From Sporosarcina luteola (GTDB lineage: Bacteria > Bacillota > Bacilli > Bacillales_A > Planococcaceae), in the NCBI RefSeq assembly GCF_023715535.1, contig NZ_JAMBOI010000004.1, forward strand, positions 310,001-374,000: a DNA stretch of 64,000 nucleotides. The letters are read 5' to 3'. The notes beneath the pieces are model-generated. The model did not search any database, was not told the origin of the DNA, and was given only the letters and a program-made list of their open reading frames with translations. Shown one piece after another: positions 15,743 to 24,590 of the stretch (within the stretch, counting starts at the first letter, position 1; every line of letters starts with the position of its first letter). The position numbers and the translations under genes are program-made.

Positions 15743-16367
15743 TTGTTTGAAGTGTGCGAATATAACTTTCATACTTTTGGCTATATTGTTTTTTAGATCT
15801 ATTAAGGAAAACTGGAAAGGCGGAATCGAAAATATAGTTTGTTAGAACTCCCCTTCTCTTCCTATGTGCCAAGATAATCAAATAATCAATTATTCCCTCT
15901 CGAAAACGGATATAAGTTTTCTCCACAAATTTATTATGCTTGTTCTTCTTTTTTTCCACCCAGACATCTACACGTGGATCCTTTTTATTGGCAAGATCAA
16001 TAATTTCAGGAATCCAATGTATTCTAGCCATTCGATACAAACACTCATTTCTCTGTAATGGTACAAATAAAATATGCGCTTTAGCAAATTCACATTGGTT
16101 GGAACAACTAATGCTAGCCACGTCGTTATTACATGGTAAAATTGTGTGTTCTCTTTTTTCTTCCAAAGAGACAATGTGCATTAATTTTTCGGGGTAAGGA
16201 TAGGTTATCCCATTTACCGTCTTTGATACTTCAAAATAGATAGTTTTGCCCTCAAATTCTGGCCGATAGGCTTGATGTATAAAAATAGAATTAAAGATAC
16301 CATAGGTATAAGATAAGTTTTTCTCAAGGGAATTCTCTTGCATTGATAGTGGTGCTGAAAGAACCAT
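15738..16367 (-). CDS. unrecognised protein, second gene of the DUF3800 module
   Basis: This 209-residue protein starts at an ATG 1 bp after the DUF3800 stop. AGAGGGGGTC inside the end of the upstream gene serves as ribosome binding site, so the two are translationally coupled. It has no signal or membrane segment. A cysteine pair lies in ISCSNQCEFAKAHILFVPL at about 86-104, and the C-terminus is very basic. The AT-rich composition differs from the flanking plasmid genes. I do not recognise it; the tight pairing suggests a two-component effector or defence module. Confidence 0.65.
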   Translation of the reverse strand: MVLSAPLSMQENSLEKNLSYTYGIFNSIFIHQAYRPEFEGKTIYFEVSKTVNGITYPYPEKLMHIVSLEEKREHTILPCNNDVASISCSNQCEFAKAHILFVPLQRNECLYRMARIHWIPEIIDLANKKDPRVDVWVEKKKNKHNKFVEKTYIRFREGIIDYLIILAHRKRRGVLTNYIFDSAFPVFLNRSKKQYSQKYESYIRTLQTN

Positions 16368-16368
16368 C

Positions 16369-17076
16369 TTATCTGACCCCCTCTGGTGTCCATACAAATA
16401 AATTAAATTTCTTTTCGCTTCTATAAGAAGAATAGTCCAAGTTTATTTCGTATTTTGTTTTTAAGTAGTTTATAAGTTTGTTTTTAGCAGTAGGCTTGTT
16501 TTCGTTATATAAGCCACGATGATAGTAGGACAATGCACCAATGATCAAATCACAGACCTGCAATATTTCGGATTGATGTGATTGAATTTGTTGAACATCT
16601 TTTAATACCGAACCATTAAAATCATACATATTATTGCAAAGTACCTCGTAAAGCTTTTTAACTCGATTTCCTCCCCGCGTGTCTTTTATGTCAATGAATA
16701 TTTTATATTCATTTCCCCATTCTAATAGCGGGTCTATTAGTCTGAAATACATTTTATAATACCATAAATCATAGTCGCCTTCTGAATACCTAGAGTGGTC
16801 AAGTTCTTTTTTGTTTTGTGCAATAAGACCTCGAAAATAAATTTCATTTGCAAAAAACCAATCAACAAGTTCAAAATAAAACTCTATTTTAGAATTTGAT
16901 ACCTTTGTCCATTTCACTTCGTTCCAAGTACTCATATTATGTTTAGCTTTTATTTTACGAATCTCATTAAAATATGAACTTTTTAGTGTCTCATTGACCT
17001 GAATACTTCCAAGTACCATTATGTCGCTATTATCGTTCTCTAAATGACAACTTTCGTCACAATATATATTTATCAA
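16369..17076 (-). CDS. DUF3800 domain protein
   Basis: This protein of about 235 residues begins INIYCDESCH. The conserved acidic opening (YCDES), the middle IFIDIKDTRGG and the late DVQQIQSHQSEILQVCDLIIGALSY helix together define DUF3800, a family with an RNase H-like arrangement of acidic residues found in phage-defence islands. TTG 17076 is chosen because GAGGTGA lies 6 bp upstream. An upstream in-frame ATG (17124) lacks a site. It is the first gene of a two-gene operon opposite to the surrounding genes. A nuclease activity is inferred from the fold. Confidence 0.75.
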   Translation of the reverse strand: MINIYCDESCHLENDNSDIMVLGSIQVNETLKSSYFNEIRKIKAKHNMSTWNEVKWTKVSNSKIEFYFELVDWFFANEIYFRGLIAQNKKELDHSRYSEGDYDLWYYKMYFRLIDPLLEWGNEYKIFIDIKDTRGGNRVKKLYEVLCNNMYDFNGSVLKDVQQIQSHQSEILQVCDLIIGALSYYHRGLYNENKPTAKNKLINYLKTKYEINLDYSSYRSEKKFNLFVWTPEGVR

Positions 17077-17179
17077 AGATGTCACCTCTATATATTTTCT
17101 GTAGTTTCGATATATAGGTAACATTGTACCAAATTTTGTCGTAATAAGTAACGACTAGTACAACTTTTGAATAAATAAT

Positions 17180-17208
17180 TTGACCTAGGAACTGTCATTC
17201 TCTATAAT
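17180..17208 (+). promoter_or_regulatory. sigma-A promoter of the YolD locus
   Basis: TTGACC (17180-17185), a 17-bp spacer and TATAAT (17203-17208), followed by AAAGGGGA before the GTG at 17229. Confidence 0.8.
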
Positions 17209-17228
17209 TAGTTAAAAGGGGAACAGGT

Positions 17229-17450
17229 GTGCGTAAAACATTAGAGGAATCGGTAAGATATGGCGAAGTATTGGATTTGATGTACATGGCGGCTGATGGA
17301 ACAATCAGTAAGCGACGAATCAAGGTCCTGCAGGTGGGCTAAGTGTCATTTAGGGTATACTGTTACCTACGAAAATCCAAACGGACTTTCACGATCGAGA
17401 ATGTTTTAGCACTTGTTCCCGTTTCTCATAAAGAAAGGATGGTCGTTTAA
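17229..17450 (+). pseudogene. small gene upstream of yolD, broken by an in-frame stop
   Basis: GTG 17229 behind AAAGGGG opens a 73-codon frame that ends with TAA overlapping the next ATG by one base. Codon 38 is TAA (17340-17342). The sequence before it (ESVRYGEVLDLMYMAADGTI) and after it (FRVYCYLRKSKRTFTIENVLAL) reads as one continuous WYL-like small beta domain. A single nonsense change has therefore split an otherwise intact gene. The overlap shows it was co-translated with yolD. Confidence 0.75.
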
Positions 17451-17794
17451 TGAAGGTAGATGGAGATATTAAAGACCGTGGCCGAATCAAATGGACAGCA
17501 ATGATGCTGCCAGAACATCTAGCTGATCTGAGAGACTGGCATGCAGAGGATGGACTTACCGAACGTCCCGAATTGACGGAGTGGGATTTGGCAGCCATCC
17601 AGGAAGAAATTGAAATAGCATATAAACGAAAATGCGAAACGTTAATAAAAACATGGCGAGACAACCGCATTATTGAAAACCAGGGCACTATCGAAACAAT
17701 TGATCTACATAAAAAAGCCATCCTGTTGGTAGAACATTTTGGAGAGATACGTATACAAATTGAAGAAATTATATCCGTTCAAGCTATAGATTGA
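17450..17794 (+). CDS. YolD-like family protein
   Basis: The opening IKDRGRIKWTAMMLPEHLADL of this 114-residue protein is the YolD-like signature. The rest is helical, ending in a beta strand pair. Genes of this family normally accompany a UvrX/ImuB-type Y-family DNA polymerase in damage-response operons on plasmids and prophages. No polymerase gene is nearby and the partner gene upstream is broken, so the locus looks like a remnant. The start overlaps the upstream stop (TAATG). Confidence 0.85.
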   Translation: MKVDGDIKDRGRIKWTAMMLPEHLADLRDWHAEDGLTERPELTEWDLAAIQEEIEIAYKRKCETLIKTWRDNRIIENQGTIETIDLHKKAILLVEHFGEIRIQIEEIISVQAID

Positions 17795-17819
17795 TTAAGG
17801 AAGAATTTAATATTCTCCC

Positions 17820-18329
17820 TTAATCTACAAACCGGAATGTGTATACAATTTGATTATTTTTCTTCTTGATACGGGTTTTGAAACGGAAAAACGTATGGGT
17901 CTTCCCGAAAGTGATATACCTTATATGTGTCCCTTTCTCTTTACCAGTCATAACAGCCCCAAATATTAATTCATCCAAAAAAACCGTTCCGTTGTACTTA
18001 ATATCCTTAATTCGGTTATAAGTCTTTTCAATTCCCTCTATGTAAGTAGTGTCATTGTAAGTAAGTTGTCGACCATCTTCCAGAGCTAGTCTAATACCTT
18101 CCGATAATCGTATGTCTTTGGAGAACTCAATTTTAATCGTTTCTGTTTCAAGCTTTTTCTCCTCTTCATACACCATTATTTCCTTCAGTAGGAATAACGA
18201 AATATTACCATTATCTACTCTCATTCGTACTGGCGGAAAATTTTCATCTTTCTTTGACCGCTCTTCAACCCATTGTATCGGTAGCCCCCACCTAGTTGCC
18301 AAATCAGATATTGCCAACAATGTATCCAT
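17820..18329 (-). CDS. hypothetical protein with an N-terminal helix-turn-helix-like segment
   Basis: In this 169-residue protein, residues 1-55 (AISDLATRWGLPIQWVEERSK... with a following beta pair) resemble an excisionase/AlpA-type DNA-reading head. The C-terminal part is basic and beta-rich (THTFFRFKTRIKKKN). It is transcribed toward yolD, with GGAGG ahead of its ATG. I do not recognise the family; a regulatory function is a guess from the N-terminus. Confidence 0.55.
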   Translation of the reverse strand: MDTLLAISDLATRWGLPIQWVEERSKKDENFPPVRMRVDNGNISLFLLKEIMVYEEEKKLETETIKIEFSKDIRLSEGIRLALEDGRQLTYNDTTYIEGIEKTYNRIKDIKYNGTVFLDELIFGAVMTGKEKGTHIRYITFGKTHTFFRFKTRIKKKNNQIVYTFRFVD

Positions 18330-18481
18330 TATTTCTCCTCCCTAAAATTAGTCCTAATGAATTAATTTTACCATTACGTGCTTTTATTGCAATCTTTCTT
18401 ATTGAATAATCTGAAAATCATATAGACATAGCAATCTACCCGGACTATGATAATAGGTAAATAGAATGGGGAGGTAAGGAT

Positions 18482-19534
18482 TTGAAAAAGTTACTTTCAA
18501 TATTAATGGTCCTTATACTGGCAGTCAGTCTATTACCAATATCCACTGACGCAGCAACAAAAGAATTAAAAGTGCATTTTATAGACGTAGGCCAGGGGGA
18601 TGCAATATTAATCCAATCGCCAGATGGCAAAAACATGCTAGTTGACGGTGGACCTAAATCAGCAAGTAAGACCGTGGTTGATTTTTTAAAAGCGAAAGGT
18701 GTTAAGAAATTAGATTACGTGGTAGCGACACATCCGGATGCTGATCATATCGGTGGATTAATCGCGGTATTAAATGCATTTCCAGTAACTAATTTTGTTA
18801 ACAGTGGAGCGGAGCATACTACCCAAACGTATTTCGAGCTGTTGACGTTGGTTGATGATAAAAATATCAATTACATCGAGCCTGAAATAGCGGAAATCTT
18901 AATTGGGGACTTCACTTCCGATTTTTATCTACAAGTTTTATATGTAGATTCATCGGCAAAAGATATGAATGATGCATCGATTGTTATTAAAACGGGTTAT
19001 AAAAAAGTTGATTTCTTTTTAATGGCAGATGCAGACACAGAAATCGAAAACTTTCTTATGAATTATTTTGATGATATCTCTGTCGACGTTTTAAAAGTGG
19101 GGCACCACGGTTCAAAAACAAGTAGTTCTGCTGCGTTTATCAATAATATAAAGCCAAGCGTGGGCATTCTGTCGTATGGGAAAAATAACAGTTATGGTCA
19201 TCCACACGCTACTATCGAAGCCCGACTAAAGAAAGTCGGCGCCAAGACTTATAAGACAGCAGTTGATTGCGATATCACCGTTACAACAGATGGAGTAAAG
19301 AATTCAGTGTCCAATAGTTGCGGTAAAACGGAAGCCAACCCAGCGCCAGCCCCAACACCAACGCCTGAACCAAAACCTGAAGCAAAACCAGCCCCAGCAC
19401 CTTCTTCTGGAGGGCCCTATAAAAACTGCACTGAAATGCGTAAGGATCATCCAAAAGGAGTGCAGGTTGGACATCCGGCATACGAGAAAAAGCATGACCG
19501 TGATGGCGACGGATGGGCGTGTGAACCGCGATGA
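18482..19534 (+). CDS. secreted ComEC-like metallo-beta-lactamase fold protein with Excalibur domain
   Basis: This 350-residue protein starts with TTG behind GGGAGGTAAGGA. A signal peptide (KKLLSILMVLILAVSLLPI) is followed by an MBL domain: FIDVGQGDAILIQSPDG, the metal motif THPDADHIGG (HxDxDH), VLKVGHHGSKTS and a late SYGHPH. This is the ComEC/Rec2 C-terminal type, here as a free secreted protein. A Pro/Ala/Glu repeat linker leads to an Excalibur calcium-binding domain ending DRDGDGWACE. Extracellular nuclease or phosphodiesterase activity is likely from the family. The next gene overlaps by 4 bp. Confidence 0.88.
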   Translation: MKKLLSILMVLILAVSLLPISTDAATKELKVHFIDVGQGDAILIQSPDGKNMLVDGGPKSASKTVVDFLKAKGVKKLDYVVATHPDADHIGGLIAVLNAFPVTNFVNSGAEHTTQTYFELLTLVDDKNINYIEPEIAEILIGDFTSDFYLQVLYVDSSAKDMNDASIVIKTGYKKVDFFLMADADTEIENFLMNYFDDISVDVLKVGHHGSKTSSSAAFINNIKPSVGILSYGKNNSYGHPHATIEARLKKVGAKTYKTAVDCDITVTTDGVKNSVSNSCGKTEANPAPAPTPTPEPKPEAKPAPAPSSGGPYKNCTEMRKDHPKGVQVGHPAYEKKHDRDGDGWACEPR

Positions 19535-19773
19535 CAAAAAAATATACGCTTGATCGCATCGATGACGGTTTTTATGTATTTTTAAAGCGTGATGATGAAA
19601 GCGAACAATTGATAATTCCGTTAGAGGAAGTCAAGGTAAATCTTAATGAAGGGGATATTGTTGAGATTGAAACGAATGAAACCGGATATCGATTCGAGGT
19701 TTTAAAAGAAGAGACATCTGATATGAAGGGAAAGGTAAGTAATCTTTTGGAAAAACTAAAGAACAAGAAATGA
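19531..19773 (+). CDS. DUF3006 protein
   Basis: The 80-residue protein YTLDRIDDGFYVFL...IIPLEEVKVNLNEGDIVEIE is a small beta-barrel of the DUF3006 type. These are regularly encoded directly after ComEC-like MBL proteins, as here, with an ATGA overlap. The function is unknown. Its tail is charged and probably helical. Confidence 0.85.
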   Translation: MTKKYTLDRIDDGFYVFLKRDDESEQLIIPLEEVKVNLNEGDIVEIETNETGYRFEVLKEETSDMKGKVSNLLEKLKNKK

Positions 19774-19811
19774 TAAGGGAGGGGGGGAATGCCTTCCTCT
19801 TTTCAGAAGAT

Positions 19812-19840
19812 TTGCGACCTCAAAAATGCTTTGCTAAAAT
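19812..19840 (+). promoter_or_regulatory. sigma-A promoter of leader RNA copy B
   Basis: TTGCGA (19812-19817), a 17-bp spacer and TAAAAT (19835-19840). The predicted start near 19847 coincides with the first conserved part of the leader. Confidence 0.7.
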
Positions 19841-19846
19841 GTGTAT

Positions 19847-20090
19847 AACCATTTAGTTTTTAAGTCATCGTTTAGATGAACGTCGTTATACCTTTTAGAT
19901 ATTTTAAAGAGGAGTGCGACAAAAATTATTTTGCCTTTGTATTCTCTGTTGAAGAGAAAAGATAGGCGGATGTAACAAGTACATCACAAAATAGCTTAAT
20001 GCATAATCATATGGATATTTACGCTTAATTGCGTGATATATATTAAAAGTCGATTGATTCCTTCGGGAAACGATCGGCTTTTTTTGTTTT
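19847..20090 (+). ncRNA. structured leader RNA, copy B, ending in a terminator
   Basis: It has the same order as copy A: hairpin TCATC/GATGA; helix 1 GTCG (19882-19885) with CGAC (19917-19920); helix 2 GCCT (19933-19936) with AGGC (19964-19967), enclosing TTCTC/GAGAA; a perfect GATGTA-acaag-TACATC hairpin; ACGC-ttaatt-GCGT; then TATATATTAAAA and the terminator GTCGATTG...CGATCGGC with TTTTTTTG (20049-20086). The next gene begins 31 bp after it. Helix 2 differs from copy A by a compensated pair. Confidence 0.75.
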
Positions 20091-20120
20091 AACAAAATCA
20101 TTGGAAAAGGAGAGGTTTAA

Positions 20121-20369
20121 ATGGTTGGAAAACAATTAGAACGTCTTGTTTCTAACGCTAAACAGGGAGGTGCAGAAAAATCATTCGTCTGCTATGTGGA
20201 TGAAAAGAAGGAGAAAAAATTTCTCGTATTTAAATTCGGTGGAATTTACCTACTTGATAGCAGAGGAGAAATTGAAAGGCTGAAATCGCTAACCGACATT
20301 GAAGACATTTTTCTGTCCATTGAAAAAGGCGATGTTAAAGTGATTGGCAGCGGAAATATCGGAATCTAA
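20121..20369 (+). CDS. hypothetical small protein under leader copy B
   Basis: This 82-residue soluble alpha/beta protein has ATG behind AAAAGGAGAGG. It is the first gene after the leader and begins a block that runs 15 bp to the next gene and on to radC. No family is recognised. Plasmid or phage housekeeping is inferred from position only. Confidence 0.7.
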   Translation: MVGKQLERLVSNAKQGGAEKSFVCYVDEKKEKKFLVFKFGGIYLLDSRGEIERLKSLTDIEDIFLSIEKGDVKVIGSGNIGI

Positions 20370-20383
20370 AGGAGGTTATTTAA

Positions 20384-20746
20384 ATGGTACTTGCAAAGCA
20401 AGAGGTCATTGAAAACATGGAAGAGGCAGTTAAGCTAGGTAGGGAGATTGAACGTGTCGAATCGGCGCTAAAAGCTATGAAAGGTCAGTTGAAAGCGTTC
20501 GTAGACAATAATGGTCCGGTAGATACTGGTGATGTGATTTGGGATTACACTATATCGGCATCATGGCAGTTCGATGAGAAGGGTATGAAGGAGTTAGCTC
20601 AGAATATGGTGCTTGAAGGTGTGAATCCGTGGAAAATGCTGAACATAACGGCTTCTAATCTTAAAAAGATGGGCTGGGATGATGCAGTGATTGCAAAAAT
20701 GGGCGAAAAAAAGGAGACAAGAAGATTCTCGTCTCGAAAAAAGTAA
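20384..20746 (+). CDS. hypothetical protein, phage/plasmid type
   Basis: This 120-residue protein has a coiled-coil-like start (EVIENMEEAVKLGREIERVE, then LKAMKGQLKAFV), a short beta segment (WDYTISASWQF) and a basic tail. Its size and layout are like small phage proteins that bind DNA ends or nucleases. I cannot name the family. AAAGGAGG gives a strong start. It is co-transcribed with the gene before it. Confidence 0.7.
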   Translation: MVLAKQEVIENMEEAVKLGREIERVESALKAMKGQLKAFVDNNGPVDTGDVIWDYTISASWQFDEKGMKELAQNMVLEGVNPWKMLNITASNLKKMGWDDAVIAKMGEKKETRRFSSRKK

Positions 20747-20864
20747 TTCATAAAAACCTTGTAGAGTGATTATACCATAAAAAGCCTTCCACCGGGCAAG
20801 GAAAGAGTGGCACACGAAAGCTTGTGCCGCTCGGCACTTGCTTTGTGTGAGAAAGGACTACAAA

Positions 20865-21527
20865 ATGTCTATTAATAAATATATTACCTCTGCTCGTGAA
20901 GCTGTATCCACATATACTGCAGTTGGTTCTGAAAGTGTTATCGAATTGCAGGATATATTGGCTGTTTTAATTGGTCCATCTGCTAAACCGGAATTCACTG
21001 GGCGACTGGCTGCGCGAGGCATTCGAGAGTTGGTGGATATGACAGTAACCGAATTAAAACAGGAAGGCATGACGCACAATGAAGCTCTCAGAGTTCATTC
21101 TGGCATGTTGATTGCCCGCAAGATGCGTTCGGCAGGAAAAGCAGACACGCGATATGTTATCCGTTCACCAGAGGATGCAGCAGCCTACATGATGGCTGAG
21201 ATGACGAATTTGACACAGGAACATTTCGTGGTAATTTTTTTGAATGTGAAGAATGAAGTGCTTCATAAGAAGACCATCTTTATCGGTTCACTAAATTCGT
21301 CGATAGTACACCCTAGGGAGGTTTACAAGGAAGCGGTGAAACATAGTGCTGCCTCAATAATTTGCTTTCACAACCATCCCAGTGGGAGGCCAAACCCTTC
21401 CCCTGAAGACATTCAGGTTACAAAGAGATTGGCTGAGGCTGGTAGTGTGATGGGGGTGGAACTAATGGATCATGTGATTATTGGGGATCACCGTTTTATT
21501 AGTTTAAAAGAGAAAGGTTATTTTTAA
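20865..21527 (+). CDS. radC: RadC-like JAB domain protein
   Basis: This 220-residue protein has an N-terminal helical region (about 1-85) and the JAB/MPN-like metal domain. The latter includes [14 protein letters not shown], the conserved [17 protein letters not shown] and the metal-binding [17 protein letters not shown] (H-x-H-P...S...D). This family is named for DNA repair but is usually linked to mobile elements; its true activity is unsettled. ATG 20865 with GAAAGGA is preferred over the upstream frame start. It is the last gene of the leader-B block, and a terminator follows. Confidence 0.9.
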   Translation: MSINKYITSAREAVSTYTAVGSESVIELQDILAVLIGPSAKPEFTGRLAARGIRELVDMTVTELKQEGMTHNEALRVHSGMLIARKMRSAGKADTRYVIRSPEDAAAYMMAEMTNLTQEHFVVIFLNVKNEVLHKKTIFIGSLNSSIVHPREVYKEAVKHSAASIICFHNHPSGRPNPSPEDIQVTKRLAEAGSVMGVELMDHVIIGDHRFISLKEKGYF

Positions 21528-21538
21528 AAACGAAATGA

Positions 21539-21577
21539 AAAAAGACGTTCCGGCCACTAAAAGGAACGTCTTTTTAA
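21539..21577. terminator. terminator between radC and the helicase gene
   Basis: AAAAAAGACGTTCC-ggccactaaaa-GGAACGTCTTTTT. It is symmetric, so it can serve radC and, in reverse, the helicase gene. Confidence 0.85.
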
Positions 21578-21618
21578 ATTCAAATGATAGACAGGGAAAA
21601 TGGAGAATATCAACAAAT

Positions 21619-24219
21619 CTATATTTGAGGGGGTAAATCTTCTAACTTGGTTTTATAAATTAATTCAACAAAATGTTTAGGGGTAGTCTGATAATCATTC
21701 AAAATCTTTTCCGCTTCTAAACGCCAGAGTAAGTCACCTTTATTATTAAAGCTTCTTCTGACTTGACGAATAGACTCAATTGCTTTCACCGCCCAAGAAA
21801 CAAATTGACTTCTTTCAATATAGAATATATTTTTTGTGAAAGGCTTAGAAGAGTTTTCTATAGTAGTTGAATTTGATATAAAAAGGGTGACGATATTTGA
21901 GTTTTTATTCAAAGTTTCTACATTATCACGAATCCAATCTTCGTGTCCTTTTGCTTGTTTGATATGTCTACTTGGAATTGACTTAGTATTATCCTCATAG
22001 ATTTTATCCTCTGTTACAATACAAAAATTATCGTTAACAATCCACCAAGGATCGGGGGCGGTGTCTGAATCAGAATTACCTGAGGAATAACCCAAGAATG
22101 CCCCTAACCTTTCATGGCCTTGTTCGAATTTCAAACCATTATCACTATTTAATAGTGTTACTATATCAGCAGCTTCTTTTTCGAACTTATGAGGATTTCT
22201 AACTCCCTCTTTTGAAAACCTTTCTTCTAGCCGTTCGAAAATATCGCTAAATCCCTCTTCTAAAGAATGTTTTCCAGTTATTTCTTTTTGATCAACCAAT
22301 TTATTAAACCAATTTATTGTGTTAGTGCTTTTTGATGCTTTGTTATAATACTCCTTGGAAATCTGATAATGACTTTCGATACCGGCCTCAAAAAGACGAT
22401 AAGTGACAAAACCTGCGACATAGTTCCAATACCCTTTATATCCTTTTAATTCTGGGCCATTTAAATGCATTAAAACTTTTTCGATTTGGTTTAAAGCACT
22501 TTGATAATCCTCTTTCCATAAATCATATTGAAAAAGAACTTCAAATACTGCTGAATTTTTTAAGTTAAAAAACATTTTATTCTCGTTTTTTCTTTTTTCC
22601 TCGTCAATAAATTGGTCCCTGGAACTTATTATTGCCTCCTCAGCAGTATCCCACTCTTCACCTCTCTGATAAAAGAAATTTAACAGCTCAGTTAGTTCAG
22701 ATATTTCATTTCTGCTTTCTGATTGGTTATAACCGAATTCGAGTTCGGCTTTAAGCTCAGCTGGAAATTCATCTAGCTTTTTAGGCGAAATTAATGCGTT
22801 CTCTAAATCTGTTCCAAAAATAACTACTGCTGCGTAATCGACTTCAGATCTAGTACACCTCCCAATGGCTTGTACAATCCTAGTCTTTATTCTTTCATTA
22901 AACAATACTGAAGAAGACATTCTTGTAGTAATGAACTGCTCTTGTAAGTGAGTGGAGCTAGGCAAGCTACTTAAAAATAATAAATGACATTTGTCACCAT
23001 CAAAATCAATGCCATCGTAACGATTGGCCATTATAGCTATCCCGTCGTCCGATTTGATGAAATCATCATATGAATTCTCTAAGTCCTTACTTAAAAACAC
23101 TTCCGTTGTGGTCATTTCCTCTATTTTTTCCTTTACATATTTTGCAGTTCTATCATCATGTACTAAAAAAAGTGCTCTTTGTTGTAGTTTTTTTATTTCC
23201 AAAAGTATTTCTAAGGATTGTTCTTCTTTGAACGAGGCATTAGGAAAGATGAAAAAACGTCTACCAATACTGTGTACCCCCCATTCGTCTACTATTGGCA
23301 ATCGATGTATATTGTGGACACCAGTAATTCTTTCTAGCTCGCCACTTTCCCCAAGTGTGGCTGACATATATAATCTTTGTTTAGCGTTAGCAAAGGGTTT
23401 ATGAGTAAGGGTAGGGGGTATGAAGGGGCGAATCAGAATTTCATTTTTACTTAAAAACATATTACATGCGTGTAGATGATCCCTTATGTTTTGCCAAGGA
23501 AACCTAAGATTATTACTTGAAACATAGGATTCAATTAAGGGTGATAAATCCTTAATTTTATTAAAGAACTTTAGATTCGGCAACTTATCAATCCAGTCAT
23601 GTTCATTAGCTGAATCATTAGTCAGACGATTGTATTGAGAAACTTCTAAAGTATCTTTTAGGCTTTCTACCAATGAAGAAAATAATCCTAGGTGTTCCGA
23701 TCTTGAAATTTTCAAGCTCCAATTATTTGCAATATAGCTTTCAGAACTATGTGCATCATCAAAGATAATAATATCTGCATCGTCAAAAAAAGAGTTGGTA
23801 TTAAATAAGCTGCTATAATTTGTTACAGCAATTGTTTCAGCCCTCATATAGCTTGAGATCGATTGTTGACTGTATGATTTTTTACTTCCTGTAAAACCAA
23901 TTGCTTTTATGCCATATAAATTGTTTGCTTTGTCTACGACTTGATTAACTAATTGCTTTGTAGGACATAAATAAACTATTTTTTCATTGTTTTTTCTTCT
24001 TCTAAATTCGCCGATTAATAAACCTATTAATGTTTTACCACTACCGGTAGGCAATTCAAATGCAACGTCTTTTTTTTGATAAGCACTACTCATATATAGA
24101 TCAATCATTTTAGATTGATAATCCAATGTACCATTGATTTTCTTTCTTTTATAATCTCGGTACATCTCTTGTGGAGACTCAAACAAAGATTTTTCTTTTT
24201 GCTTTACCCTAAACACCAT
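21619..24219 (-). CDS. DExH-type helicase with a probable C-terminal PD-(D/E)XK nuclease domain
   Basis: In this 866-residue protein the superfamily 2 helicase motifs are clear: ELPTGSGKT (Walker A), YLCPTKQL, TNYSSLF, IIIFDDAHSS (DDAH in place of DEAH), MSATLG, and QAIGRCTRSE (motif VI). After a helical middle, residues about 720-760 read DPWWIVNDNFCIVTEDK, then HIKQAKGHEDWI. This D...E-x-K pattern plus following basic helix is typical of restriction-type nuclease domains. The ATG at 24219 is preceded by AAAGGA. It is a single gene, opposite to its neighbours, beside a recombinase. A role in anti-phage or anti-plasmid defence is inferred. Confidence 0.8.
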   Translation of the reverse strand: MVFRVKQKEKSLFESPQEMYRDYKRKKINGTLDYQSKMIDLYMSSAYQKKDVAFELPTGSGKTLIGLLIGEFRRRKNNEKIVYLCPTKQLVNQVVDKANNLYGIKAIGFTGSKKSYSQQSISSYMRAETIAVTNYSSLFNTNSFFDDADIIIFDDAHSSESYIANNWSLKISRSEHLGLFSSLVESLKDTLEVSQYNRLTNDSANEHDWIDKLPNLKFFNKIKDLSPLIESYVSSNNLRFPWQNIRDHLHACNMFLSKNEILIRPFIPPTLTHKPFANAKQRLYMSATLGESGELERITGVHNIHRLPIVDEWGVHSIGRRFFIFPNASFKEEQSLEILLEIKKLQQRALFLVHDDRTAKYVKEKIEEMTTTEVFLSKDLENSYDDFIKSDDGIAIMANRYDGIDFDGDKCHLLFLSSLPSSTHLQEQFITTRMSSSVLFNERIKTRIVQAIGRCTRSEVDYAAVVIFGTDLENALISPKKLDEFPAELKAELEFGYNQSESRNEISELTELLNFFYQRGEEWDTAEEAIISSRDQFIDEEKRKNENKMFFNLKNSAVFEVLFQYDLWKEDYQSALNQIEKVLMHLNGPELKGYKGYWNYVAGFVTYRLFEAGIESHYQISKEYYNKASKSTNTINWFNKLVDQKEITGKHSLEEGFSDIFERLEERFSKEGVRNPHKFEKEAADIVTLLNSDNGLKFEQGHERLGAFLGYSSGNSDSDTAPDPWWIVNDNFCIVTEDKIYEDNTKSIPSRHIKQAKGHEDWIRDNVETLNKNSNIVTLFISNSTTIENSSKPFTKNIFYIERSQFVSWAVKAIESIRQVRRSFNNKGDLLWRLEAEKILNDYQTTPKHFVELIYKTKLEDLPPQI

Positions 24220-24501
24220 AATCATCATTCCTTTACTTTTTGATACTTTCGAAACTTTTGATCTATTATATAATACAATACTCATAAGTGGTTTGACTTG
24301 CAAGAAAGTACTTAAGGAGCATAAGTATTTTATTTAATAGTTGTTATGAAAATGGTGCCGTAAGAACGGCAAAAGTAATGGGTAAGTAACCGATCCATCG
24401 TCTTATTTTTGAAGGTGTCAAAATCTAGGGGTCAAAGGTTAAAAAAAATGAAGCATCTTTTACATAAGGTAATAATTTATAATCAGAGAGAATCAAAAAG
24501 A

Positions 24502-24530
24502 GGTTACGAGATTACTTCGTTATCGTAACC
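24502..24530. promoter_or_regulatory. perfect dyad upstream of the tyrosine recombinase
   Basis: GGTTACGA (24502-24509) and TCGTAACC (24523-24530) form an 8-bp inverted repeat around 13 bp, just ahead of TACAAT and the recombinase gene. It could be the recombinase core site, a resolution site, or an operator. Confidence 0.45.
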
Positions 24531-24590
24531 GGTTTGCTACAATGAAGACATGCAACTTGGTAAGTTGAAATATGTGAAGGGGGTTATAAA

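Noticed and set aside
19847..20090. T-box riboswitch as an explanation of the leaders
   Set aside because: The conserved T-box sequence AGGGTGGNACCGCG and a downstream tRNA synthetase or amino acid gene are absent. The downstream genes are mobile-element genes.
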